Assembly: GCF_018982885.2 (NCBI RefSeq)
Contig: NZ_CP081848.1
Span: 2,666,001 to 2,730,000, forward strand
From: Polymorphobacter megasporae
GTDB lineage: Bacteria > Pseudomonadota > Alphaproteobacteria > Sphingomonadales > Sphingomonadaceae
Direction of reading: 5' to 3'
Length of the DNA stretch: 64,000 nt
This document shows positions 1 to 10,125 of this stretch, piece by piece (within the stretch, counting starts at the first letter, position 1; each line of letters starts with the position of its first letter). Both the position numbers and the translations under genes were made by a program. The notes under the pieces were generated by a model that did not search any database, was not told where the DNA came from, and saw nothing but the letters and a program-made list of their open reading frames with translations.

Positions 1-1141
1 AGTACGCGTCGTAATAGCCCGCCGACAGGACGTACGTCCCGATCATGATCCGGCGCTTGACCTCGGGTCCGAAGCCCGCCGCGCGCGTCGCCTCGTACAT
101 CGCATCGAGGCTCCCGCCGTCGGGGGCGACCCGCAGGCCGTAGCGGACCCCGTCGTAGCGGGCGAGGTTCGACGATGCCTCTGCCGGGGCGATGATATAA
201 TAAGCGGGGAGGGCGTACTTGGTATGCGGCAGCGACACCTCGACGGTCTCGGCCCCGGCGTCGCGCAGCCAGCGCAGCCCCTCGTCCCACACCGCCGCGA
301 CCCGCGCATCCATCCCGTCGAGCCGGTACTCCTTCGGCACCCCGACCCGTTTCCCGCGCATATCCCCGGTCAGCGCCGCCTCGAAGTCGGGCACCGCGAT
401 GTCCAGCGAGGTCGCGTCCTTGGCGTCATACCCCGACATGCTCTGGAGGAGGATCGCGCAGTCCCTCACGTCCCGGGCCATCGGTCCGGCCTGGTCGAGC
501 GACGAGGCGAACGCCACCACCCCCCAGCGCGAGCAGCGGCCATAGGTCGGCTTGATCCCCGAGATGCCGACGAACGCCGCCGGCTGGCGGATCGAGCCGC
601 CGGTGTCGGTGCCGGTCGCCCCGGCGCACAGCATCGCCGACACCGCCGCCGCCGACCCGCCCGAGCTCCCGCCGGGGACCAGTGGCTGGTTCGATCCCGC
701 TGCCCGCCACGGCGAGATCACTCCGCCGAAGGCACTGGTTTCGTTCGACGAACCCATCGCGAACTGGTCCATGTTGAGCTTGCCGAGCATCCCCGCGCCG
801 TCGCCGAACAGCTTGGCGGTCACGGTCGACTCGTATGGGGGCACGAACCCCTCGAGGATCTTCGACCCCGCCGTCGTCTGGACCCCCGCGGTGGCGAACA
901 GGTCCTTGATCCCGAGCGGGATGCCCGCCAGCGGCCGCGCCGCGCCGTCGGCCAGCGCCGCATCCGCCGCCACCGCCGCCGCCCGGGCATGGTCCGGGGT
1001 CTCGACGATGAAGGCGTTGAGCACCCGCGCCGCCTCGACCGCGGCGATGTGGACTTCGGCCAGCTCGACCGCGGAGAAGGTCTTCGCCCGCAGCCCGTCG
1101 CGCATCGCGGCGATGGTCAAGCCATTGAGTTCATTGCTCAT
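1..1141 (-). CDS. gatA: Asp/Glu-tRNA amidotransferase subunit A (partial, C-terminus beyond left edge)
   Basis: Glutaminase/amidase subunit of the GatCAB complex, which converts mischarged Glu-tRNA(Gln) and Asp-tRNA(Asn) into the correct aminoacyl-tRNAs in the cytoplasm. About 380 codons are in the window. The amidase-signature catalytic set is visible: Lys79 in [10 protein letters not shown], Ser159 in [10 protein letters not shown] and Ser183 in [11 protein letters not shown], which matches the Lys-cisSer-Ser triad of the family. The ATG at 1141 overlaps the gatC stop as ATGA, so the two are translationally coupled. The product begins [17 protein letters not shown], a typical GatA start. 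gatB is not in the window and may lie to the left. The C-terminal part is missing only because of the window edge. Confidence 0.97.
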   Translation of the reverse strand, partial: MSNELNGLTIAAMRDGLRAKTFSAVELAEVHIAAVEAARVLNAFIVETPDHARAAAVAADAALADGAARPLAGIPLGIKDLFATAGVQTTAGSKILEGFVPPYESTVTAKLFGDGAGMLGKLNMDQFAMGSSNETSAFGGVISPWRAAGSNQPLVPGGSSGGSAAAVSAMLCAGATGTDTGGSIRQPAAFVGISGIKPTYGRCSRWGVVAFASSLDQAGPMARDVRDCAILLQSMSGYDAKDATSLDIAVPDFEAALTGDMRGKRVGVPKEYRLDGMDARVAAVWDEGLRWLRDAGAETVEVSLPHTKYALPAYYIIAPAEASSNLARYDGVRYGLRVAPDGGSLDAMYEATRAAGFGPEVKRRIMIGTYVLSAGYYDAY

Positions 1142-1425
1142 TCGATCACCTTCGGGACCGCGAAGAAGCCGATCTCGCTCGCCGGGGCGTTCGCCAGCAC
1201 CTTGTCGCGGACCCCGCCGTCGGTGACCGCGTCGGCGCGCCAGCGCAGGGTGTTGGGGATCACCGCGGTCATCGGCGCGACGCCGCTGGTGTCGACTTCG
1301 GCGAGCTGTTCGATCCACGTGAGGATGCCGTTGAGCTCCCCGACGAGCGGCTCGGCCTCGCCGGGGGCGAGCTTGATCCGCGCCAGCTTGGCGATGCGGA
1401 TGACGGTGGCGGCGTCGACGGACAT
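1138..1425 (-). CDS. gatC: Asp/Glu-tRNA amidotransferase subunit C
   Basis: Small 95-residue subunit that stabilises GatA within GatCAB. The sequence begins [19 protein letters not shown] and contains the family's [19 protein letters not shown] segment followed by the linker to TLRWRADAV. Length is normal for GatC. A longer frame runs upstream to 1515, but the extra 30 residues are low-complexity and unlike GatC, so the ATG at 1425 is chosen. It is followed directly by gatA with a 4-base overlap. The 385 bases upstream hold the spaced repeat array. Confidence 0.96.
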   Translation of the reverse strand: MSVDAATVIRIAKLARIKLAPGEAEPLVGELNGILTWIEQLAEVDTSGVAPMTAVIPNTLRWRADAVTDGGVRDKVLANAPASEIGFFAVPKVIE

Positions 1426-1514
1426 ATGACCCCTCGGGTTGAGCGAGGGCGGGTAGCATGGGGGTCCCGCCCGCTCAAGCCGGGGGGCGGGGAGGCGGGC
1501 GAAGACCGGGGTCA

Positions 1515-1788
1515 AAGGTTACACTAGTCCACACAACGACCAGCTTTTCGCGGTCCTCTACGCGTCATCCGCCCGCCAAAGGTTACACAAGTCCACACAA
1601 CGACCGGCTTTTCGCGCTCGCCGCGACCGCTCGAAGGTTACACAAGTCCACATAACGACCGGCTTTTTCGCGTTGCCGCCGCAAGCCGCCGTCCGCCCGA
1701 AGGTTACACAAGTCCACGGAACGACCAGCTTTTCGCGCCCTTCGCGCCCTGAAGGTTACACATGTCCACACAACGACCGGCTTTTTCA
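1515..1788. repeat. Array of five spaced ~37-39 bp direct repeats
   Basis: Five copies start at 1515, 1579, 1634, 1700 and 1752 on the plus strand. Each begins AAGGTTACAC, continues through a variable A/T and GTCCAC, then ACGACC(A/G)GC, and ends in a T-run plus CGCG. The first 30 positions differ at only one to three sites per copy. The stretches between copies are 14-27 bases, unrelated to each other and GC-rich. Start-to-start distances are 64, 55, 66 and 52, so reading frame is not kept and a protein repeat is unlikely. The array fills most of the space between gatC and the small gene ending at 1811. It does not fit CRISPR because the gaps are too short and uneven. Function unknown. Confidence 0.9.
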
Positions 1789-1810
1789 CCCGCACACCAG
1801 CCCCGCCCCG

Positions 1811-2035
1811 TCACCGCCCGCGCTGCTCCGCGACCCGGCGGCGGAAGATCGCGTCGTTGGCGAGCAGCGTCGCCTCGACCGCCGGGTCCATCTGCCGCTC
1901 GTGCGCCGTCGCGTCGAGCCGCGCCTGCCACTCGCTCCAGGCGTCGCTCTCCCCCCAGCCATCGCGCGGGAAGGGATAGGCGGCGGGGCCCTGGACGAAG
2001 GTCGGGCGGGGAAGGGGCGGTATCGGGCGGGTCAT
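1811..2035 (-). CDS. Small conserved-looking hypothetical protein
   Basis: A 74-residue soluble protein starting MTRPIPPLPRPTFVQG. It is proline-rich at the N-terminus and then has a charged helical stretch (SEWQARLDATAHERQMD) ending EQRGR. No family is recognised. The ATG at 2035 is preferred because AGGAG lies 8 bases upstream; the frame can be extended 8 codons to a TTG at 2059 that has no ribosome binding site. It sits alone between the SRAP gene and the repeat array, all on the minus strand. No membrane segment or signal peptide is seen. Confidence 0.6.
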   Translation of the reverse strand: MTRPIPPLPRPTFVQGPAAYPFPRDGWGESDAWSEWQARLDATAHERQMDPAVEATLLANDAIFRRRVAEQRGR

Positions 2036-2136
2036 CGCGTCGTCTCCTGCGTTGTTCAACAGGAGAACGTCTCACGAACGCGGGGGTGTAGGACAGCGGT
2101 TTCTAGGGGGCCGCCGCGCTCCCGGATTTGCCGAGC

Positions 2137-2859
2137 CTAGCCGACCTGCGCAACCGTCAGCGTCCCCGCGGGAGTCGGCGCGATGAGGTCGGCGGCGGGA
2201 ACCACGCCGCCGAGCCAGTCGGCCCAGCGATCGCGCGGCATCAACACGATCTGGCGCGAATGATATGGCGCGATGTCGGGGCCGGGCTCGCACGTCAGCA
2301 TCGTCCACGCCTCGGTCGCGGCGGGCGGAGCCCCGTCACCGACGCCCCCGCCGCCAACGCTCTCGCCAACCGCCCGCCACAGCCCCGCGACGCAGAACAA
2401 CCCCCGCTCCTCCGCCCCGTCGCGCATCGTGAACAGCCACTTCGTCTTGCGCTTGGCTCCGGGGGCGGGGTCGGTGAATTCGTAGAAGCCGTCGAGCGGG
2501 ATCAGGCAGCGCCCGTGCGATCCATCCGCCGCATTGCCGAACCGCCGCCCCTCGGAGCGGTAATTATACACCGGCCTGCCGCCCCCCTTGCCGGCCCCCG
2601 CCTTGCCCCCCGCGCTGCTACCGCCGCCCTTTCTGTCACCCGCGCCGCCCGCCGGGCCCGCCACCCAGCTCCACCGCCGCTGGACGAGCTGGTGCGCGCT
2701 GTCGCGGAGCCGGACGATTGCGGCGGGGTCGGTGATGCGGATGCTGTCAGTCGCGGGCAGATTCGGCAGCCCCTCGGGAAAGCTGAGGGGGATCTTGAGC
2801 ATGCTGAACGCCTCGACGATTTCACCGAGGGAGCGGAGACGGGCGGCTTCGTTGCACAT
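2137..2859 (-). CDS. yedK: SRAP/YedK-HMCES family abasic-site protein
   Basis: SOS-response-associated peptidase family member. The family covalently captures abasic sites in single-stranded DNA through the N-terminal cysteine exposed after Met removal. Seen here: Cys2 (MCNEAARLR), Asn99 in YNYRSEGRRF, Glu127 in IPLDGFYEF and His200 in APYHSRQIVLMP, the expected active-site set. Length is 240 residues, near normal. Unusual: residues 66-95 are a Gly/Ala/Lys low-complexity insert between the SWVAGP and RPVYNYRSE segments. uvrA lies 2.8 kb upstream on the same strand, but an accessory block separates them. No LexA box was seen in front of this gene. Confidence 0.92.
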   Translation of the reverse strand: MCNEAARLRSLGEIVEAFSMLKIPLSFPEGLPNLPATDSIRITDPAAIVRLRDSAHQLVQRRWSWVAGPAGGAGDRKGGGSSAGGKAGAGKGGGRPVYNYRSEGRRFGNAADGSHGRCLIPLDGFYEFTDPAPGAKRKTKWLFTMRDGAEERGLFCVAGLWRAVGESVGGGGVGDGAPPAATEAWTMLTCEPGPDIAPYHSRQIVLMPRDRWADWLGGVVPAADLIAPTPAGTLTVAQVG

Positions 2860-2970
2860 GGCGCAAGCGGCTTACGCTTTTGCCCTTGCAAAAGCGAAGC
2901 TCAAGCTGCGCCCGGCCGGCGCGGCCACCAGCCGCGTCCGACGGCGCGGCTTTGCCGCGACGCGTCCCGC

Positions 2971-3369
2971 TCAACCGTGCCCGATTGTCCCGTCACGTTC
3001 GCCAACGGCAAAGTCGGCCCGGCCTCGAAATCCCGTGCCCGAAGCATCGACCCGATACGTCACCCCGTGGACCGGAGGAGCAAAGCGGACCCCGGCTTCG
3101 AACCCGGCGGGGACGACGCCGATCGTGAAGTTGCGAACGCAAACGTCGTCACGGATTCGCGTAACTTGCCAAATTGCGGTCGCCTCATTGCCGTCACGAT
3201 AGACCACGAGGCGTTCGACGCACGGCTTCGCTGATGATGAGCGGGGTGTCACCGCGACCTGAACTGTTCCACCCGAATTGACGACGTCGACGGCGACGCC
3301 TTCCTCGCACGCCGCTAGACCCATGGTCACGGCAAGTGCAAGAAAGCGGCCGAAACGATTAATTGCCAT
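2971..3369 (-). CDS. Small lipoprotein of unknown function
   Basis: A 132-residue protein starting MAINRFGRFLALAVTMG, with a signal peptide that ends in the lipobox LAAC, so it should be lipidated and anchored in the envelope. The mature part looks like a small beta-rich domain with two further cysteines (KPCVERL and DDVCVRN) that could form a disulfide. The family is not recognised. The start was chosen because the signal peptide begins there; the frame runs further upstream into the preceding gene. It overlaps the end of the HExxH metallopeptidase gene by 11 bases, so the pair is probably co-translated. An envelope partner or inhibitor for that enzyme is conceivable but unproven. Confidence 0.7.
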   Translation of the reverse strand: MAINRFGRFLALAVTMGLAACEEGVAVDVVNSGGTVQVAVTPRSSSAKPCVERLVVYRDGNEATAIWQVTRIRDDVCVRNFTIGVVPAGFEAGVRFAPPVHGVTYRVDASGTGFRGRADFAVGERDGTIGHG

Positions 3370-4090
3370 AGATGCCAGTCCCTCGCAGACGAGGACGCAA
3401 TGCAGCGGCATTGCGCTGGTCGGCGGCAAGCGGTGAAGCCCGGCCGCCGGCATAATCCCCCGCGATAGCCGCCTGTCCTTCAAGCGTCTCGTGTTCGAAA
3501 TCGAGCTTGCGATGCTTGTAATCGTAGAGCCGGTCGGGATCGTTGCCGTTGGCGCGCATCTCGGCAAGATAACGCTTGCCGAAGCGAGCGAAGCCCAGCT
3601 CCTTGTACTGGATCACGTGCATAAACTCGTGGACCAGCATATTGACGTCGCCGACCGTCTTTGTAAGGTCTGCGCTATAATACTCGTGCTTGATATAAAT
3701 AGTATTGCCGACCGTGATCGCTGGATTGCCGTGAAGGAAGGCGACGGCGGCAATCGCCGAAAGCCCGGCACCATCGACGATCCGCACCGCGCTTGGATCG
3801 ACGCGGCCGCTATAAGCTTCAGCCACGCGTGCCGTCTCGCCAGCGGTCAGCCGGCGGGCGCTCCAGCCGCGGTCGAGGTTTGCAATCCCGTTTGCCGCGC
3901 GGTGCGGCACCGCAGCAAGAAGCTCGCAGACGTCGTCTGCACGCTGGAACAAGTTCCGCCGCGCAGTCCCCGCTGCTGCGCCGGCCGCACTGCCGATGCC
4001 AGCAACGACCCGATCAAACAGTTTGTGCTGCTCGCGCGCGATGGTCGCTCGGATCGCTGCGATGGGATCGTCAAACCCCGGATAACCCAT
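3359..4090 (-). CDS. HExxH metallopeptidase-like protein (DUF4157 / 'vgr-related' type)
   Basis: A 243-residue protein with the zinc-peptidase motif HEFMH at residues 154-158, preceded by TVGNTIYIKHEYYSADL and followed by EHETLEGQAAIAGDYA. This is the layout of DUF4157-like domains often annotated as vgr-related proteins in sphingomonads. The N-terminal 75 residues are helical and alanine-rich, with no clear signal peptide. The motif suggests a metal-dependent hydrolase; the substrate is unknown. The next gene downstream, overlapping by 11 bases, encodes a lipoprotein. The KAP NTPase gene lies upstream on the same strand with a 172-base gap. Base composition falls towards the right end of this gene. 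Confidence 0.75.
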   Translation of the reverse strand: MGYPGFDDPIAAIRATIAREQHKLFDRVVAGIGSAAGAAAGTARRNLFQRADDVCELLAAVPHRAANGIANLDRGWSARRLTAGETARVAEAYSGRVDPSAVRIVDGAGLSAIAAVAFLHGNPAITVGNTIYIKHEYYSADLTKTVGDVNMLVHEFMHVIQYKELGFARFGKRYLAEMRANGNDPDRLYDYKHRKLDFEHETLEGQAAIAGDYAGGRASPLAADQRNAAALRPRLRGTGIYGN

Positions 4091-4262
4091 CTCGGTCCCC
4101 CATCATTGGCGCGCTCGTATAGCACGTCGAAAGATAATAATGATCTAAACGGGCTGACGTTCCTTGAACGTTATGAACCGGCGGTATGAACAGAAAGTTT
4201 GTCAGGAGTGCTTGCCGCGTGGTCCATTATACAGCCCGGTACTACCTGATGTTTGCAAACGT

Positions 4263-5624
4263 CTAAAGAGCAGACGGATCGCCAAAGCGGTCTAAAACTG
4301 ATCTGCAAAGATACCTTATAGTATTTAGCGGCTCTAGGTTAAATTGACTATATCCTTGCTGCAGACCTCTCCACTTTGGATCACTAGTGTCGATACTGGG
4401 ATCTAAAAAGAATTTAAATGACTCAAGAACGTAAGAATAGTTAAAATTGGAATCCCACAAACCTTGATTAAAGAACTCGTTGATATCGAGATAGCTAAGT
4501 GTTCCGTCTCTTGCCTTCAAATATAGACTTGGCTTCAAAATCTTAAGCGCACAGAGAAATGCTATTAGGACTGTCGGCCTAAATTCTCGGTCATTCGAGG
4601 CGGCATTAGCCAGCACCACTGACGAAAATAAGGACTCGATTTGTCGCAGCGAGAGACGGAATGCGATTGAAATCTCGCGAATATAAGTCTCAATGTCATG
4701 CCCATATGGATTTGTGCCAAGAAGTTTTGCACGAAGATGACCGATAAATGATCTAATCGCGTCAGCATCATATTTGCTATAGCTAAGGCCATAACTTATG
4801 ACAAAGTCAAAAAACTTCTCTAAATACTCTTCTGACGCGCTACTAACTCCGTAACGATGTGCAACAGATAGTGCTAAGTGACTTTTATTTGTAACTAATA
4901 TAAAGTGAATTGAATCAGAACGGAAAAAGTGCTTTAAGGTTTCAATTACGCCAAGCGCAAAATCAGGCCGACATCGATCGAGTTCATCGATTACGACTAT
5001 CAGTGGTAAAGCAGTGCCGTCTGGTCGCGGTTCGGATAAAAGCTTGGGCAGGGAAGTAAGCGCCTCACGAAACGCTTTAAAACTATTTTCATTTTCTGCG
5101 TGCTTCTCAAGTGCGGATGCTACCGCATCGTCAGAAGCATCTCCCAACGCTTCTGCGATATCATCCTTCATGTCGGAAAGATGTTCAATTTCGGCGGCGC
5201 TGATTATGCCAAGAGTTGCAACCTTCACGCCAATTTTTACACCTGCGCCTGCTACCGCTTTACCTACTTTCGCTGCACGCGAAAGAAAGTTCGCATAGAT
5301 AGGATCACCGGTCTTTCCAGCCTCTTTGCTAGCTCTAATAAAAGTCGATGCTACTGCATCATAAGGACTGGCAATATAGTCATAACCAAAAGCATCAAAG
5401 TAAATTGTTGGAAAACCTCTCGATCGTAGCAATGCTAACCACGATTTGACGAAGGTCGTTTTGCCGCTGCCCCACTTTCCATCAAAGATTGATACGGTGC
5501 CGTGCTCAAGGTTCTTAAACAACGACGTCAACCGAAGGGCCAAGTCTCGTTGCCCTAGGGTATCAGATCCATCGATAAAAGCCTTTTCGATCTCAGCCTC
5601 AGGCAATGAATAATTTAGCCGCAT
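4263..5624 (-). CDS. KAP family P-loop NTPase
   Basis: A 453-residue ATPase of the KAP family (STAND-like AAA+ relatives, often membrane-associated; some members act in phage exclusion). Walker A is FDGKWGSGKTTFVK at about residues 48-60. Walker B is LPLIVVIDELDRCRPDF around 207-222. A hydrophobic, Gly/Ala-rich stretch at about 118-145 sits between them, where KAP proteins usually carry membrane helices. The C-terminal half is helical. The gene is strikingly AT-rich and uses codons rare in the surroundings, consistent with horizontal acquisition. It begins 36 bases after the uvrA stop on the same strand, so read-through from the LexA-controlled uvrA promoter is possible. Confidence 0.9.
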   Translation of the reverse strand: MRLNYSLPEAEIEKAFIDGSDTLGQRDLALRLTSLFKNLEHGTVSIFDGKWGSGKTTFVKSWLALLRSRGFPTIYFDAFGYDYIASPYDAVASTFIRASKEAGKTGDPIYANFLSRAAKVGKAVAGAGVKIGVKVATLGIISAAEIEHLSDMKDDIAEALGDASDDAVASALEKHAENENSFKAFREALTSLPKLLSEPRPDGTALPLIVVIDELDRCRPDFALGVIETLKHFFRSDSIHFILVTNKSHLALSVAHRYGVSSASEEYLEKFFDFVISYGLSYSKYDADAIRSFIGHLRAKLLGTNPYGHDIETYIREISIAFRLSLRQIESLFSSVVLANAASNDREFRPTVLIAFLCALKILKPSLYLKARDGTLSYLDINEFFNQGLWDSNFNYSYVLESFKFFLDPSIDTSDPKWRGLQQGYSQFNLEPLNTIRYLCRSVLDRFGDPSAL

Positions 5625-5660
5625 TCCGTCCCCCGCAAGTTGTATTGGTCAATCCTGTGA

Positions 5661-8534
<2,874 letters not shown>

Positions 8535-8551
8535 TGCGCAAACGCTCGCAG

Positions 8552-8591
8552 AGTATAGATCGACATGGCGCTATCTGTTCCATATTTGTTC
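8552..8591 (-). promoter_or_regulatory. uvrA promoter with LexA (SOS) operator
   Basis: GTTC at 8577-8580, seven bases (CATATTT), then GTTC at 8588-8591. This is the direct-repeat GTTC-N7-GTTC consensus of alphaproteobacterial LexA. Reading the minus strand, TATACT (8552-8557) is a good -10 hexamer, and the operator covers the -35 region about 17-18 bases further upstream. The expected transcription start near 8545 leaves a very short leader before the uvrA ATG at 8534. Operator position over the -35 element fits repression by LexA. Confidence 0.85.
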
Positions 8592-8719
8592 GAAAAGCGC
8601 CAGGCTGAAACGACTGGAGCGGCTTTCGAAAAATAGGGAGGCGAGGCGCGCGCGGCAAGCGACCGGAACGGGTTTGCCCCGTGGCGCGTAGAAGCGGCAG
8701 CCCTTTGGGAGCGAATATG

Positions 8720-8971
8720 ATGACCGACACCAGCGATACCGCCACAGACTCCGGCCGCCCGCTCGCCGACCCGAACACCCCCGTTCAGCCCGAGCACCGC
8801 GAGGCGCACGACGCCGAACATAAGCCGGCGCTGAAGCGCAACCCGTCCGACCCTGACGCCAAGCTCGATATCGAACTCGACGAGACTTTCCCGTCGAGCG
8901 ACCCGCCGTCGAACACCCAGCCGGGCAAGGGGAGCGATCCTGCGCCGTCGAGCGGGTATAACGGGGGGTAG
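8720..8971 (+). CDS. Small acidic disordered protein
   Basis: An 83-residue hydrophilic protein beginning MTDTSDTATDSGRPLAD and ending with a proline/serine-rich tail (FPSSDPPSNTQPG). It carries KLDIELDETFPSSDPP, a motif I associate with small conserved sphingomonad proteins of unknown role. GGGAG at 8707-8711 stands 8 bases before the ATG at 8720; an ATG three bases earlier is also possible. It is divergent from uvrA. There is no membrane segment, and most of it is likely disordered. Confidence 0.7.
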   Translation: MTDTSDTATDSGRPLADPNTPVQPEHREAHDAEHKPALKRNPSDPDAKLDIELDETFPSSDPPSNTQPGKGSDPAPSSGYNGG

Positions 8972-9035
8972 GGCAGGGTATCGCGCCGCACTATCGACGA
9001 CGTGGGGGTGCGATCACGCTTCGCGGAAGATGTAG

Positions 9036-9497
9036 GAGCAGTTCGTAGCAGACTGTGATATCGGCAGCCCAAATATCCAGGCGTTCCTGAAGTCAATTCG
9101 GTTTGCCGAACATTACCCCGACAAGAGTGACGATTTTTACGACACGCTATACGGCGGTGGTCGCTTTGCAGGATACACTACACATCCGAACACTGCGGTC
9201 TTCAAGTGGGGACATACTTCGACAGCGGCGGGCGCTTATCAGATCCTCTATTCGGCGTGGGCTGAAGCAAACAAGCAAGGGATCGTGCCGGACTTTACGC
9301 CTAAATCGCAGGATCGCCTTGCACTCGAAAAACTAAAGACACGGGGCGCGCTGGCTGCCGTGTGTAGCGGTGATCTCGCCGCGTCATTTGCGCTGCTTCG
9401 TAATGAGTGGACATCGCTCCCGGGTGCGAAGCAGACGCGCATGTCGTTCAATGACGGTAAGTCGGCGTTCGTGGGCTACGGAGGCAAAGTGAAATGA
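9036..9497 (+). pseudogene. Phage lambda R-like muramidase frame lacking a canonical start
   Basis: The continuous open frame from the stop at 9033 to 9497 reads as a lysozyme-like endolysin/transglycosylase. Order of features: NIQAFLKSIRFAEHYPD with a Glu (codon 9108) at the position of the lambda R catalytic Glu, then STAAGAYQILYSAWAEA, then DFTPKSQDRLALEKLKTRG and EWTSLPGAKQ, all matching the lambda R order. No ATG, GTG or TTG exists in frame before 9285, and that GTG lies after the catalytic Glu. It is therefore a decayed gene, a gene with a non-standard start (CTG at 9087 is available), or a frameshift error. Its stop overlaps the next gene as ATGA. Base composition is lower in GC than the neighbours. 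Confidence 0.6.
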
Positions 9498-9994
9498 TCT
9501 ACGCCGTTGCGCTCGCGCTCGCGTCAGCAGGCAATGCCTCACCAGTCACGCAAATCGAGACACTACACTGCGGCGCGGTCGAATATCGAATGGCAAGCGG
9601 CGCGTCGCCAGGCGAGGCGGCGCCATTAGCTCCTGCCTTTCAGACACTTATCCGGCGCGCGGGGGTCAAGCAGGATCATGGGCAGCTCGAACGCGGTCCC
9701 AGCGTGGTGATTCGAGGACATCGTGTGCTCGCGCGCTACGTTTCGTCCTGGGCCTGCCTGACTGGTCATCATCAGACGCATTACGCACTGCTAGCGTATG
9801 CCTGCTCAGTGGAACCCGGTGCAGAACATGATTGTGGCGGCGAAAAAGAGTGGTTTCGACTGCTCGACACGCGGGGCCGCTTTGTCGATCCGGGTGTGCC
9901 GCATGACGGCCCCCAGAGAGAACGACTTTACGCCCGGCTCGGAATTACTGCGGCGATGGCTGGTGGCGTGAAGATGACGCCGGTCGTTCGTTAG
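9494..9994 (+). CDS. Secreted cysteine-containing hypothetical protein
   Basis: A 166-residue protein with an N-terminal signal peptide (MIYAVALALASAGNAS) and four later cysteines (LHCGAVEY, WACLTGHH, YACSVEPG, HDCGGEK) that could make two disulfides in the periplasm. No family is recognised. The ATG overlaps the stop of the preceding muramidase frame by ATGA, indicating coupled translation. A periplasmic protein coupled to a peptidoglycan hydrolase could be an inhibitor or immunity protein; that is inference from context alone. Base composition resembles the muramidase frame rather than the GC-richer core genes. Confidence 0.65.
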   Translation: MIYAVALALASAGNASPVTQIETLHCGAVEYRMASGASPGEAAPLAPAFQTLIRRAGVKQDHGQLERGPSVVIRGHRVLARYVSSWACLTGHHQTHYALLAYACSVEPGAEHDCGGEKEWFRLLDTRGRFVDPGVPHDGPQRERLYARLGITAAMAGGVKMTPVVR

Positions 9995-10125
9995 TTGCCG
10001 GGCTACCAAGCCGGTTTTCGTGGCCAGTTTGTCTGTGCCATTTTCTGATCGCGATTCGCTCTCGGGCACACCATTGGCAAGACTGAGGCACTTGCGGCAA
10101 AGCGCCGCTGGATTAAGCTGACGTC

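Noticed and set aside
1515-1788. CRISPR array
   Set aside because: Gaps of 14-27 bases are too short and uneven, copies differ at several sites, and no cas genes are present.
1583-2075. Minus-strand frames with a recurring VDLCNLRA-like peptide
   Set aside because: They are translations of the DNA repeats; copy spacings of 64, 55 and 52 bases break the frame, so no repeat protein is encoded across the array.
4091-4262. Attachment site or integrase remnant beside the AT-rich block
   Set aside because: No tRNA, integrase or direct repeats are visible at either edge of the block.
9103-9336. 77-residue plus-strand frame
   Set aside because: It overlaps the muramidase frame in another phase, and its composition is not protein-like.
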